Shown: piece by piece, positions 25,048 through 33,500 of the stretch | Layout of the letters: every line of letters starts with the position of its first letter | How positions within the stretch are numbered: position 1 is the stretch's first letter | From: Saliniramus sp050485405 | GTDB lineage: Bacteria; Pseudomonadota; Alphaproteobacteria; Rhizobiales; Beijerinckiaceae | DNA: 64,000 nt | Assembly: GCA_050485405.1 (NCBI GenBank) | Contig: JBJHBI010000007.1 | Location: 1 to 64,000, forward strand | Reading direction: 5' to 3' | The notes under the pieces: generated by a model | The model's database searches: none | What the model was told of the DNA's origin: nothing | Seen by the model: only the letters and a program-made list of their open reading frames with translations | Made by a program: the position numbers and the translations under genes

Positions 25048-25737
25048 TCAGGGGGAGGAGTTGGCGCCTGCGACGATGTCTTCGAGAACACGTATCGCCT
25101 CAATACGGGCAGTGTTCTCCAGGCCAACGTAATCCGGCTTTATCATCAGTCGGCTGACCACCGAATGTGCGAAGTCGGGATCCATCGCTCGCGCCACATG
25201 GAGCGCACGGCGCGCCTCGACTGAGAAGTCCGTCAGTGCATTCTGGAGAACGCCCTCGCCGAGAAACCGCGACGCGGCTGCAATATCGAACAGGTCGCGC
25301 GGCTGAAGTGAAGCACCACGAAAGACGATCTTTTTTGCGATGATTTCCACCGCCATTTCCCGTGCCACCGTCCGTCCGTTGATTAAGGCGAGCTCGGTAG
25401 GCTTCTGTGTCAGTGGAGCACAACAGATAAAATCGATTTCGCCAATATCGTCATAGACGATTTTCAAGTGGCGGCGACCGTCCGTCTCGTAGCTGCTCGG
25501 ACTGGGCGTCAACCCGACATCCTGAGCCTCTGGAGATAAGTAGGGCAAATATTGAGGATCACTGAGAAACAGATCGATGTCATGGCTTTCCCGGTGATCG
25601 ATCTGCAGCATGAGTGCCGTACCGCCACCGAACGACCAGTCGAACAGACCCAAACCGTTACGATTCACCTGATCGATGATAGCGATTGCATAGTCGAACA
25701 GCTCAGGCCAACGGCTTGGAACGAACGCCTCACTCAC
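25048..25737 (-). CDS. AbiEii-family nucleotidyltransferase (toxin-like)
   Basis: This 229-residue protein has the nucleotidyltransferase motif of the AbiEii/MenA group: FGGGTALMLQIDHRESHDIDLFL (GGGTAL at 37-42, metal-binding D53 and D55) and a third acidic residue in DDIGEIDFICC. Further family features are VEIIAKKIVFRGASLQPRDLFDIAAA. In type IV toxin-antitoxin pairs such proteins can modify tRNA. The gene overlaps the preceding small gene by ATGA, and base composition is lower in GC than the flanking genes, consistent with acquisition. Confidence 0.8.
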   Translation of the reverse strand: MSEAFVPSRWPELFDYAIAIIDQVNRNGLGLFDWSFGGGTALMLQIDHRESHDIDLFLSDPQYLPYLSPEAQDVGLTPSPSSYETDGRRHLKIVYDDIGEIDFICCAPLTQKPTELALINGRTVAREMAVEIIAKKIVFRGASLQPRDLFDIAAASRFLGEGVLQNALTDFSVEARRALHVARAMDPDFAHSVVSRLMIKPDYVGLENTARIEAIRVLEDIVAGANSSP

Positions 25738-25997
25738 GCGGCTAGAGCGAGCTTGTAGCCCGCCTTGATCGAGTATGCACTGGCGACCAGACGCGCTTTC
25801 TCGGGATCGACTCCCATCTGCTCTATGAAGTCTCGTTGCAGATGCGGCGCGACGTCCGAAAAAAAAGCAAAAGCCGCGCAGTCATGTATCCGCGCACTTT
25901 CTGGGTCGGCGATTCTCCGAGCCAGCTCGTCGGGTGTGACTGGATTGGCGTAGGAGGCATTCACCGTTGCCATGACGATTGATACAACCGGGCGCAT
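25734..25997 (-). CDS. Small partner of the AbiEii-like protein (putative antitoxin)
   Basis: The product is 79-94 residues depending on the start (ATG at 25997 used here; 26018 and 25973 are alternatives, none with a clear ribosome site). It contains NPVTPDELARRIADPESARIHD and FFSDVAPHLQRDFIEQMGVD and ends with a basic helix. I do not recognise the family. It is not AbiEi, which is larger and has a winged-helix head. Position upstream and a four-base overlap with the nucleotidyltransferase gene suggest the antitoxin or accessory role. Confidence 0.55.
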   Translation of the reverse strand: MRPVVSIVMATVNASYANPVTPDELARRIADPESARIHDCAAFAFFSDVAPHLQRDFIEQMGVDPEKARLVASAYSIKAGYKLALAA

Positions 25998-26141
25998 GCT
26001 GTCGGGTTCCGATCTCATCGTTCTACACAATATGCCCCGCTCCCCCGTAAATCAACATCTCCCCAACCTTGCCCCCGCAGCCGAAAACCCCGATAACCGG
26101 GCGGCGGGGCGTTGCGGGCGGGCGTTCCGGCGGGAGGGATC

Positions 26142-27071
26142 ATGCAGATTGCGGAGGATCAGAGGGCGGCTTTGGCCGCATTGCTCGAATTCTATGCCGC
26201 AGCCGGCATCGATGCCGCGCTGGAAGAGACCGCGATCGACCGCTTCGCCGAGGAGCGGGAGAAGCGTGCACGCGATTCCGAGCGCCGTGCCGCCGAGATC
26301 GATGCCCGCGCCCGCGCCGCCGACAGCGTGCGCGCCCCCTCCCGCGAAGCCGCGCCGGCTCCGGCCCGTGCGGCGCCCGGCGCGCCCGTCAGCCTTGATC
26401 CTCAGGAAGCCGTCGCCGGCGCGCAGGCGCTCGCAGCCTCCGCGACCGATCTCGCCATGCTCCAGGAGAATCTCGCCGGTTTCGACGGCTGCGCCCTCAA
26501 GCTCTCCGCGAAATCGCTGGTCTTCGCCGACGGCACTCCCGGATCGCGGGTCATGATCGTCGGCGAGGCGCCGGGATCGGAGGAGGACCGGCAGGGCAAG
26601 CCCTTCGTCGGGCGTTCGGGGCAGTTGCTCGACCGCATGCTCGCGGCGATCGGGCTCGACCGGTCGAGCGTCTATATCGGCAACGTCATCCCCTGGCGCC
26701 CGCCCGGCAACCGCACCCCGACGCCGCAGGAAGTCGCGGCCTGCATGCCCTTCATCCGCCGCCAGATCGAACTCGCAGACCCGGATTTCCTGATCTGCCT
26801 CGGCGCCCCTTCGGCGCAGGCGCTGATGGAGATCAATACCGGCATCCTCAAGGCGCGCGGGCGCTGGCAGGATTACGACACCGGCAAGCGCGTGATCCGC
26901 GCCATGGCGACCCTGCACCCGGCCTATCTGCTGCGACAGCCCTCGCAGAAACGCCTCGCCTGGCGCGACCTGCGCGCGCTGCGCCGCGCCCTCGACGAGA
27001 GCGCGGTCGGCAATACGGGAGCAGGCGAAGCGTCGCCGCCCGTCAGTCCAGGAAGCGATTCGGGCGGATGA
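26142..27071 (+). CDS. Uracil-DNA glycosylase, family-4-like, lacking Fe-S cysteines
   Basis: This 309-residue protein has the UDG superfamily motifs GEAPG (141-145) with DRQGKPFVGRSGQLLDRML, the NVIPWRPPGNRTPTP region, and LHPAYLLRQPSQKR. The N-terminal 100 residues are charged and alanine/proline-rich. In family 4 enzymes four cysteines hold a 4Fe-4S cluster. Here only C117 and C201 align, and the second and third positions are K120 and W185, so the cluster is probably absent. Start ATG at 26142 follows GGGAGGG. The 3' end overlaps the convergent cupin gene by 29 bases. Confidence 0.88.
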   Translation: MQIAEDQRAALAALLEFYAAAGIDAALEETAIDRFAEEREKRARDSERRAAEIDARARAADSVRAPSREAAPAPARAAPGAPVSLDPQEAVAGAQALAASATDLAMLQENLAGFDGCALKLSAKSLVFADGTPGSRVMIVGEAPGSEEDRQGKPFVGRSGQLLDRMLAAIGLDRSSVYIGNVIPWRPPGNRTPTPQEVAACMPFIRRQIELADPDFLICLGAPSAQALMEINTGILKARGRWQDYDTGKRVIRAMATLHPAYLLRQPSQKRLAWRDLRALRRALDESAVGNTGAGEASPPVSPGSDSGG

Positions 27072-27417
27072 AGACGGCGAGGATCAGCGCGCCGTTCGGC
27101 GAGACCACCTCATGCGTCGATCCCGCCGGGCGCCAGACGAAATTCCCCGCCGTGGCTTCGCCTTCGTCATCCTTCAGGCTGCCCTCGAAGACGTAGGTCT
27201 GTTCGATCTCGACATGCTCGTGCATGGGCAGGCGCGAGCCGGGCGCCCAGCGCATCAGGGCCGTGTAGAGCCCGCGCTCCTTGTCCTCCATCAGGATCTT
27301 CTGCTCGATCCCGGGAAAGCGCGTCGGCGTCCAGGGCAGACCCGCGATATCGACATAACGCGAATCCTTCTCGCCGAGCTTCTCCTGCCCGGGCAGGTTC
27401 GGGGTGACTGCGGTCAT
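27043..27417 (-). CDS. Cupin-domain protein (ChrR-cupin-like)
   Basis: This 124-residue protein has a single cupin barrel. The motifs are APGSRLPMHEHVEIEQTYVFEG (H-x-H and E) and GNFVWRPAGSTHEV (third His), and PWTPTRFPGIEQKIL is at the front. This arrangement resembles the anti-ECFsigma ChrR-type cupins and related dioxygenases. Metal binding is likely; the reaction is unknown. It is tail-to-tail with the UDG gene, with overlapping ends. Confidence 0.8.
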   Translation of the reverse strand: MTAVTPNLPGQEKLGEKDSRYVDIAGLPWTPTRFPGIEQKILMEDKERGLYTALMRWAPGSRLPMHEHVEIEQTYVFEGSLKDDEGEATAGNFVWRPAGSTHEVVSPNGALILAVFIRPNRFLD

Positions 27418-27553
27418 GGTTTCCTCCCGTCATTTTCTTTGCGTTGACGTAGAGGCAAAGACTGGCACAGCCGCCCCTGCACGTCGACGCGCATCCGCAT
27501 TCGCTCGGGCTCAGGCTTTCGGGTTCCGCATGCGAAGAATGCCGAGGGCGGTC

Positions 27554-28768
27554 TTACTCCTCACCCCCCAACACCCGATCCGTATCCGTCCCCAGAACCG
27601 GCGCCGGGAGCGCGCCGGCGCGGGGGCCTTCGTCGTCGTGATTGGAGAAGCGCAGGGGGGAGGCCGGGGTCAGGACCGGGCCGATGCCGGGGTGATCGAT
27701 GCGCGAGAATAGCGGATTGCGCGTGCTCGCCCGCCAATCCTGCGCGAGCATCTGCCCGACATCGCGGAACGGGCTCCAGCACACCGCCGTGCCTTCGAAA
27801 GCCGCGGTGATCTCGTCGAGCATGCGCGCGCTCGTCCATTCCCCCATCAGCGCGGCGATGGCGTGGCGGATGCGGTAGCGCTCTTCTTCGACGGTGAGAT
27901 CGGCCTCGAAGGCGGTCGCGAGCGCCTGCATGCGCGCCTCGAGACCCATCACCTCGATCAGCGCCTGCCATTGCTTGCCGGTCACCGCGACGAGCATGAT
28001 GCGGGCGCCGTCGCTCGTGGGGAAATCCGTGCCGAACGTGCCGTAGATCCAGTTTCCGTCGCGCGCACGGGGACCGCCGGTGAGTTCGGCCTCGGCGAGG
28101 ATGCCGACATTCGCCATCGCCGCCATGGCGACGTCGGAGAGGCTCAGCTTCACATGCTGGCCGCGCCCGGTGAGACGGCGCTCGCGCTCGGCGGCGAGCA
28201 GGCCCATCGCGATGGTCTTGCCGCAGATCACGTCCCAGAAGGGCATGGCATTGTTGACGGGGCCGGCGACGCCCTGCGGCCCGGTCATCATGGCGACGCC
28301 GCAGGCAGCATTCACCGTGTAGTCGATCGCCGTGGCGCCATCAGGGCTGCCGTCGAGGCTGATGACGATCACGTCCGGGCGGCGCGCGGAGAGCGCCTCG
28401 AAGGTGAGTTCCTTCTTCAAGGGCAGGTTGGTGACGAAAATGCCGTTGCCCTCGCCCGGCGCACAGATCAGTTCGGCGGCGCGCGCGCGATCCTCCGCGC
28501 GGCGCAGATCGAGGGTGACCGAGCGCTTGCCGCGATTGAGGAAGCTCCAGTAGAGGCTCGCCCCGCCCGGCGCGTGCGGATAGCGCCGGTAATCGAGCCC
28601 GCCCTCCGGCGCGTCGAGACGGATCACCTCGGCACCGAGTTGCGCGAGGCTCATGGTGGAGAGCGGGGCGGCGATGAAGGCGGTCGATTCGACGATCCGC
28701 AAGCCCGCGAGGGGGCCCTTCACGCCGCCCTGCCCTGCTGCGTTCTCCTGATGCTCCGTTCCCGCCAT
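27554..28768 (-). CDS. CaiB/BaiF-family CoA-transferase
   Basis: This 404-residue class III CoA-transferase has PLAGLRIVESTAFIAAPL at the start, the family region DAPEGGLDYRR...NRGKRSVTLDLR, and NAMPFWDVICGKTIAMG. These enzymes move CoA between carboxylic acids. The ATG at 28768 gives family length; the longer ORF has an unrelated head. It is divergent from methylsuccinyl-CoA dehydrogenase with 227 bases between, so the two may share control and handle related dicarboxylic CoA esters. That link is inference. Confidence 0.87.
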   Translation of the reverse strand: MAGTEHQENAAGQGGVKGPLAGLRIVESTAFIAAPLSTMSLAQLGAEVIRLDAPEGGLDYRRYPHAPGGASLYWSFLNRGKRSVTLDLRRAEDRARAAELICAPGEGNGIFVTNLPLKKELTFEALSARRPDVIVISLDGSPDGATAIDYTVNAACGVAMMTGPQGVAGPVNNAMPFWDVICGKTIAMGLLAAERERRLTGRGQHVKLSLSDVAMAAMANVGILAEAELTGGPRARDGNWIYGTFGTDFPTSDGARIMLVAVTGKQWQALIEVMGLEARMQALATAFEADLTVEEERYRIRHAIAALMGEWTSARMLDEITAAFEGTAVCWSPFRDVGQMLAQDWRASTRNPLFSRIDHPGIGPVLTPASPLRFSNHDDEGPRAGALPAPVLGTDTDRVLGGEE

Positions 28769-28995
28769 GAACTGCCCTCCACTATCCCGATCGGCCGCAA
28801 AGCCGGCCATTGCCGCAACGGCAGGCGCCAGCGATAGCGCCGATCGCCCCGCGCCGCAAACCCCGACCACCGGATCGCATCCACACAGCCGGGACTGCGC
28901 GATCGGCACTGGCCTCGCGCCCGCGCGAGCGTTAAATCACATCGAAAGAACGTATACGAGCCGGATCGCCGGCGACGATCGGCACAGGAGAGACC

Positions 28996-30678
28996 ATGTC
29001 CACCGCCCATGATGACGCCGACGCATCCGCAATTGCTCAGGCTTTCCCGGAGCTTCTGGAGACGGCGGCTGCGGATCTCGAAAAGCTGCTAGATGCCGCC
29101 CGCGAGAAACTGCGCCCGCGCATCCTCGTCGACGGGCGTGTCGATGCGGCGCGGCTCGATGCCGAGCAGCATGCCGCCCACGGGCTCGCCTGGCTCGCCA
29201 CCTATGTGCAGGCGGTCGCGGAATCCGCGCGCTACGCCGCGCGTCTGAGCGCTGAGGGGCGTTTCGGCGCGATTGAGGAGATGCTGGTGCGCATCGGTGC
29301 CGGCGAATATTGCGCTCAGGCGCTGACCGGCATTCCGATGAGCCAGGGCGAGATCGTCCGGCTTTCCGCCTTCGGTTTCGACCATGGCGAGATCGCGCAA
29401 TTCTACACGCCCGCGATCGCCGCCCTGATCGACGAGGGCAACACGGTCGAGAACCGCGCCCGTCTGATCGATCTGATGCGCCAATCCTCCGGCATGCTGG
29501 TTCAGGGCGATCCGGGTCTCGACGAGACGCTGGAGGCGATCCGAGCCGAGATGCATCGCTTTTCGCAGGCCGAGATCCTGCCCCATGCGCATCATTGGCA
29601 CGAAGCGAACGCCTATATCCCGATGGAGGTGATCGGGCAGATGGCCGAGCTCGGCGTGTTCGGCCTGACCATCCCCGAGGAATTCGGCGGGATGGGGCTC
29701 TCGAAGGTCTCGATGTGCGTCGTCTCGGAGGAATTGTCGCGCGGTTATATCGGGGTCGGATCGCTCGGCACGCGCTCGGAGATCGCGGCGGAGCTGATCC
29801 AGGGCGGCGGCACGCCCGAGCAGAAGGCGCGCTTCCTGCCCGCCATCGCGGCCGGCGAGATCATCCCCACCGCCGTCTTCACCGAGCCCGATACCGGCTC
29901 GGATCTCGCCTCGCTCAAGACCCGCGCCGTGCGCGAGGGCGATGTCTGGAAGGTCTATGGCAACAAAACCTGGATTACCCATCCGGTACGCGCCGATCTG
30001 ATGACCATGCTCGTGCGCACGCGCCCCGAGGAGCCCGGCCATCGCGGGCTCTCGATCCTGCTCGGCGAGAAGCCGCGTGGCAGCGACGAGGAGCCCTTCC
30101 CCGTCGCGGGATTGTCCGGCGGCGAGATCGAGGTCCTCGGCTATCGCGGCATGAAGGAATACGAATTGTCCTTCGACGGATTCGAGGTCGCAGCCGACAA
30201 CCTGCTCGGCAATGTCGAGGGCGAGGGTTTCAAGCAGCTGATGCAGACCTTCGAATCGGCGCGAATCCAGACGGCGGCGCGGGCGGTGGGCGTGGCGCAA
30301 TCGGCGCTCGATCTCGGCCTGCAATACGCGCAGGAGCGCATCCAGTTCGGCAAGCCGCTGATCGCCTTCCCGCGCGTTTCCGACAAGCTCGCCATGATGG
30401 CCGCCGAAATTCATCTCGCGCGGCAGATCACCTATTACTCCGCCCGCGAGAAGGATGCCGGCAAGCGATGCGATCTGGAGGCGGGCATGGCCAAGCTGCT
30501 CGCCGCGCGCGTCGCCTGGGCGGCTGCCGACAACGCGCTCCAGATCCATGGCGGCAACGGTTTCGCGCTGGAATATCCGATCAGCCGGGTTCTGTGCGAT
30601 GCGCGCATTCTCTCGATTTTCGAGGGCGCCGCCGAGATTCAGGCGCAGGTGATCGCCCGGCGCCTGATTGCGCCGTGA
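28996..30678 (+). CDS. mcd: (2S)-methylsuccinyl-CoA dehydrogenase
   Basis: This 560-residue acyl-CoA dehydrogenase has an extra N-terminal domain of about 170 residues (ILVDGRVDAARLDAEQHAAHG, GIPMSQGEIVRLSAFG) before the canonical ACAD core (TIPEEFGGMGLSKV, FTEPDTGSDLASLKTRA, RIQFGKPL, QIHGGNGFALEYPISRVL). An ACAD of this length with this head is characteristic of Mcd in the ethylmalonyl-CoA pathway, which oxidises (2S)-methylsuccinyl-CoA to mesaconyl-CoA during acetate/C1 assimilation without glyoxylate shunt. Other pathway genes (ccr, ecm, mcl) are not in the window. Confidence 0.87.
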   Translation: MSTAHDDADASAIAQAFPELLETAAADLEKLLDAAREKLRPRILVDGRVDAARLDAEQHAAHGLAWLATYVQAVAESARYAARLSAEGRFGAIEEMLVRIGAGEYCAQALTGIPMSQGEIVRLSAFGFDHGEIAQFYTPAIAALIDEGNTVENRARLIDLMRQSSGMLVQGDPGLDETLEAIRAEMHRFSQAEILPHAHHWHEANAYIPMEVIGQMAELGVFGLTIPEEFGGMGLSKVSMCVVSEELSRGYIGVGSLGTRSEIAAELIQGGGTPEQKARFLPAIAAGEIIPTAVFTEPDTGSDLASLKTRAVREGDVWKVYGNKTWITHPVRADLMTMLVRTRPEEPGHRGLSILLGEKPRGSDEEPFPVAGLSGGEIEVLGYRGMKEYELSFDGFEVAADNLLGNVEGEGFKQLMQTFESARIQTAARAVGVAQSALDLGLQYAQERIQFGKPLIAFPRVSDKLAMMAAEIHLARQITYYSAREKDAGKRCDLEAGMAKLLAARVAWAAADNALQIHGGNGFALEYPISRVLCDARILSIFEGAAEIQAQVIARRLIAP

Positions 30679-30745
30679 CGGCCTGACCACTACCCTCCCG
30701 AGCGGGCCGCCCGGCCCGTTCGACGATCCCGGAAGGCGTATTTCC

Positions 30746-31627
30746 TTGCAGACGGCATATTCCGCATCGCCCGCGCGCAACCAGAGCGGCATCGCGCTGA
30801 TGTGCATCGGGGTAGCCTTTCTCACCGTCAACGACGCCATCGCCAAGACGCTGACCGAGACCTATTCGCCGCTGCAGATCCTCTTCCTGCGCAACATCAT
30901 CGCCCTGCCCTTCGCGTTCCTGATCGCCCTGCGGATGGGCGGTACCGGGGCTTTGCGCTCCTACCGCCCGGTGACGCATCTATTGCGCGGCATTCTCTGG
31001 GTCGCGGGGACGTTCCTCTTCTTCACGAGCCTGCGCTACCTCCAACTCGCCGAGGCGACCGCGCTGATCTTCGTGGCGCCGTTCTTCATCATCGCGCTCT
31101 CGGCGGCCTTTCTGGGCGAGCGGGTCGGCTGGCGGCGCTGGAGTGCGGTGATCGCGGGTTTCGCCGGCGTGCTGATCGTGGTGCGGCCCGGCGGCGCGAC
31201 CTTCCAGCTCGCCTCGCTGCTCCCCGTCGCCACCGCCTTCGTCTATGCCCTGATGATGCTCGGCGCCCGCTTCGTCGACAGCCGCGAGAGCGTCTGGACG
31301 CTGCTGCTCTACCTCACCGGCACGAGCGCGCTGCTGAGCGCCTTCCTCGTCCCCTTCGTCTGGGTCCCGGTTCAGGCGGAGCATCTGTGGCTCTTCGTAG
31401 CGATCGCGCTCTGCGGCACGGCGGGGATCACCATGATGACGCAGGCCTTCCGCCTCGCCCCGGCCTCGGTCGTCGCGCCGCTCGACTATACTGCCATGAT
31501 CTGGGCCACCGCGCTCGGCTGGCTGATCTGGAGCGAGATGCCCGACAGCGTGACCTTCATCGGCGCCGCGATCATCATCGCGAGCGGCGTCTGGGTCATA
31601 CTGCGGGAGCGCAGGCGGGCCGGCTGA
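30746..31627 (+). CDS. EamA/DMT-family transporter
   Basis: This 293-residue protein has ten predicted membrane segments formed by two EamA repeats; features include LQILFLRNIIALPFAFLIAL, LAEATALIFVAPFFIIALSA, and SVVAPLDYTAMIWATALGWL. The start is TTG at 30746 with GGAAGG nine bases upstream. A longer ORF begins inside mcd and is unlikely. Members export or import small metabolites; the substrate cannot be predicted. It follows mcd by 67 bases and may be in the same transcript. Confidence 0.88.
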   Translation: MQTAYSASPARNQSGIALMCIGVAFLTVNDAIAKTLTETYSPLQILFLRNIIALPFAFLIALRMGGTGALRSYRPVTHLLRGILWVAGTFLFFTSLRYLQLAEATALIFVAPFFIIALSAAFLGERVGWRRWSAVIAGFAGVLIVVRPGGATFQLASLLPVATAFVYALMMLGARFVDSRESVWTLLLYLTGTSALLSAFLVPFVWVPVQAEHLWLFVAIALCGTAGITMMTQAFRLAPASVVAPLDYTAMIWATALGWLIWSEMPDSVTFIGAAIIIASGVWVILRERRRAG

Positions 31628-31775
31628 GGGGAACCGCGAGGCGGGTGCGGTACGCATCCGCGCTTGGCCGGAAACCGGATTGCCAAGGTCACGATGAAGG
31701 GCCACCCTGTCGCGAACCTTCCGCCCGCGGCAAATCTTCCGCCCACGAAGTCGACAAACGAGGATTTCCGGTTCC

Positions 31776-32798
31776 ATGCAAGACGCCATCCGCATTCCCT
31801 TCGACACCCTCGTCTCCCGCCTCGCCGCCATTCTCGAGGCGAATGGCTGCGCGCCCTGGGTGGCTCGGGTGATCGCGCTCAATTGTGCGAGCGCGCAGCG
31901 CGACGGCGCCCATAGCCACGGCGTGTTCCGGATGAAGGGCTATGTCTCCACGCTCAATGCGGGCGGCTGGGTGGATGGCCGGGCCGAGCCGCTGCTCGAA
32001 GATGTGGCACCCGGCTTCCTGCGTGTAGACGGCATGAACGGCTTCACCATCTGCGCCCTCGACCGCGCCCGCGACGCGGCGCTCGCCAAGGCGAAGGCGA
32101 ATGGCTGCGCCGTGCTCGCGATCCGCAATTCGCATCATCTGGGGGCGCTCTCGCTCGATGTCGAACCCTTTGCGGATGAGGGGCTGATCGCGCTCTCCTT
32201 CATCAATTCCATGGCCTCGGTCGTGCCCCATGGCGGCACCAAGCCGGCACTGGGCACCAATCCGATCGCCTTCGCCACGCCCCGCCGCGATGCCCGTCCG
32301 CTCGTCTTCGACATGGCGACCTCGGTGATGGCCCATGGCGACGTCCAGCTCGCCGCGCGCGAGGGCCGCATTCTCGATGCGCCCGTCGGCGTCGATCGCG
32401 ACGGCAAACCCACCAACGATCCCAAGGCCGTGCTCGATGGCGGCGCGCTGATGGCCTTCGGCGGTCACAAAGGGGCGGCGCTGGCGGTGATGGTGGAGGT
32501 TTTGTGCGGCGCGCTCGTCGGCGGCAAGTTCTCGCGCGAGGTCGATCTCAAGCAGCATCCCGGCGCCCACACGCCCCATACCGGCCAGTCCTTCATCCTG
32601 ATAGACCCGCAGGCCGGTCGCGGCGCCCTGCCCCCCTTCGCCGACCGGGTGGAGGATCTCATCGGATATCTCACCGATGCCGGCCAGTCCCGCCTCCCCG
32701 GCGATCGCCGCCACACCGCCCGCGATGAATCCATGACGCAGGGCGTACCCGTCGCCGCCGAGATGGTGGCGATGCTGGAGGAGATGGAGCGGGGATGA
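31776..32798 (+). CDS. Ldh-family (malate/L-lactate dehydrogenase type 2) oxidoreductase
   Basis: This 340-residue NAD(P)-dependent oxidoreductase of the Ldh2 fold has RDGAHSHGVFRMKGYV (catalytic His), AIRNSHHLGALSLDVEPF, GTNPIAFATPR and AFGGHKGAALAVMVE. Family members act on 2-oxo or cyclic imino acids, including ureidoglycolate, lactate, sulfolactate, and Delta1-piperideine-2-carboxylate. The NSHH and GGHKG motifs do not decide among these, though the overall pattern resembles pyrroline/piperideine-2-carboxylate reductases. The ATG lies 11 bases after GAGGA. Confidence 0.85.
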   Translation: MQDAIRIPFDTLVSRLAAILEANGCAPWVARVIALNCASAQRDGAHSHGVFRMKGYVSTLNAGGWVDGRAEPLLEDVAPGFLRVDGMNGFTICALDRARDAALAKAKANGCAVLAIRNSHHLGALSLDVEPFADEGLIALSFINSMASVVPHGGTKPALGTNPIAFATPRRDARPLVFDMATSVMAHGDVQLAAREGRILDAPVGVDRDGKPTNDPKAVLDGGALMAFGGHKGAALAVMVEVLCGALVGGKFSREVDLKQHPGAHTPHTGQSFILIDPQAGRGALPPFADRVEDLIGYLTDAGQSRLPGDRRHTARDESMTQGVPVAAEMVAMLEEMERG

Positions 32799-32918
32799 TT
32801 TCTCAGTGATTTGCAGAGAATTGGAATACTCGCTTAAGACGTTTCGCAAAGTTTCGCAGCTAGCGTGAGCGTCATGGATCGCCCTGGCCGTCAGGGCGAC
32901 TTTCGAGCAATCCCGATC

Positions 32919-33422
32919 ATGCACCGTCTCGCCGCCTGCTGCGCCTCCGTCACCATCGCGCTGGCACTTCTCGCCGCGCCCGTCCCCGCCGCCATGGCGC
33001 TCGATATCGAGGGCGATCTCTCACGCGGCATCGCGGCATATCAGGGCGGAGATTACGGCAGCGCCCTGCGCTGGCTCGAACCGGTCGCACAGAGCGGGGA
33101 ATCGCAAGCGCAATACATGCTGGGCTTCATGCATCAGAACGGGCGAGGCGTTCCCGTCGATGAGGAGAAGGGCGTCCGGCTCTTCATGCAATCGGCCGAG
33201 CAGGGAAACCGCTACGCCCAATACGCGCTCGCGGCCAGCTATCGCTTCGGACTAGGCGTCGAGCAGGATCTGCTCAGCGCACATCGCTGGCTGCTGCTGT
33301 CCGAGCGCAACGGCTACGACCCCGCCCGCCAGATCCGCATGGTGATCGAGGCGGAACTCGCGCTCGATCAGATCGCCCGCAGCCGCGAGGACACGTTCGC
33401 GCAGACCGCGACCGCCCCCTGA
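32919..33422 (+). CDS. Exported Sel1-repeat protein
   Basis: This 167-residue protein has a signal peptide (MHRLAACCASVTIALALLAA, cleavage near AMA-LD). Two or more Sel1-like repeats follow: AQYMLGFMHQNGRGVPVDEE and AQYALAASYRFGLGVEQDLL. Sel1 repeats form helical solenoids for protein binding. An ATG 15 codons upstream (32874) is possible but has no better ribosome site and would add a polar head before the signal peptide. Confidence 0.8.
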   Translation: MHRLAACCASVTIALALLAAPVPAAMALDIEGDLSRGIAAYQGGDYGSALRWLEPVAQSGESQAQYMLGFMHQNGRGVPVDEEKGVRLFMQSAEQGNRYAQYALAASYRFGLGVEQDLLSAHRWLLLSERNGYDPARQIRMVIEAELALDQIARSREDTFAQTATAP

Positions 33423-33445
33423 GGCGGTCGCTCCCACGTAAGAAA

Positions 33446-33477
33446 ACGACCGCACCCCGAAAAAAGGGCACGGTCGT
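33446..33477 (-). terminator. Stem-loop terminator, best read on the minus strand
   Basis: Arms ACGACCG (33446-33452) and CGGTCGT (33471-33477) with inner CCC/GGG pairs close a loop rich in A. On the minus strand the stem is followed by TTTTCTTACG. It sits directly downstream of the chimeric receptor tail and is probably the original terminator of the lost receptor gene. Confidence 0.6.
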
Positions 33478-33500
33478 CATGATCCGTGATGGCGACAGCC

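Noticed and set aside
29089..30846. A 585-codon minus-strand frame opposite mcd
   Set aside because: Shadow of the acyl-CoA dehydrogenase; no family motifs and no ribosome site.
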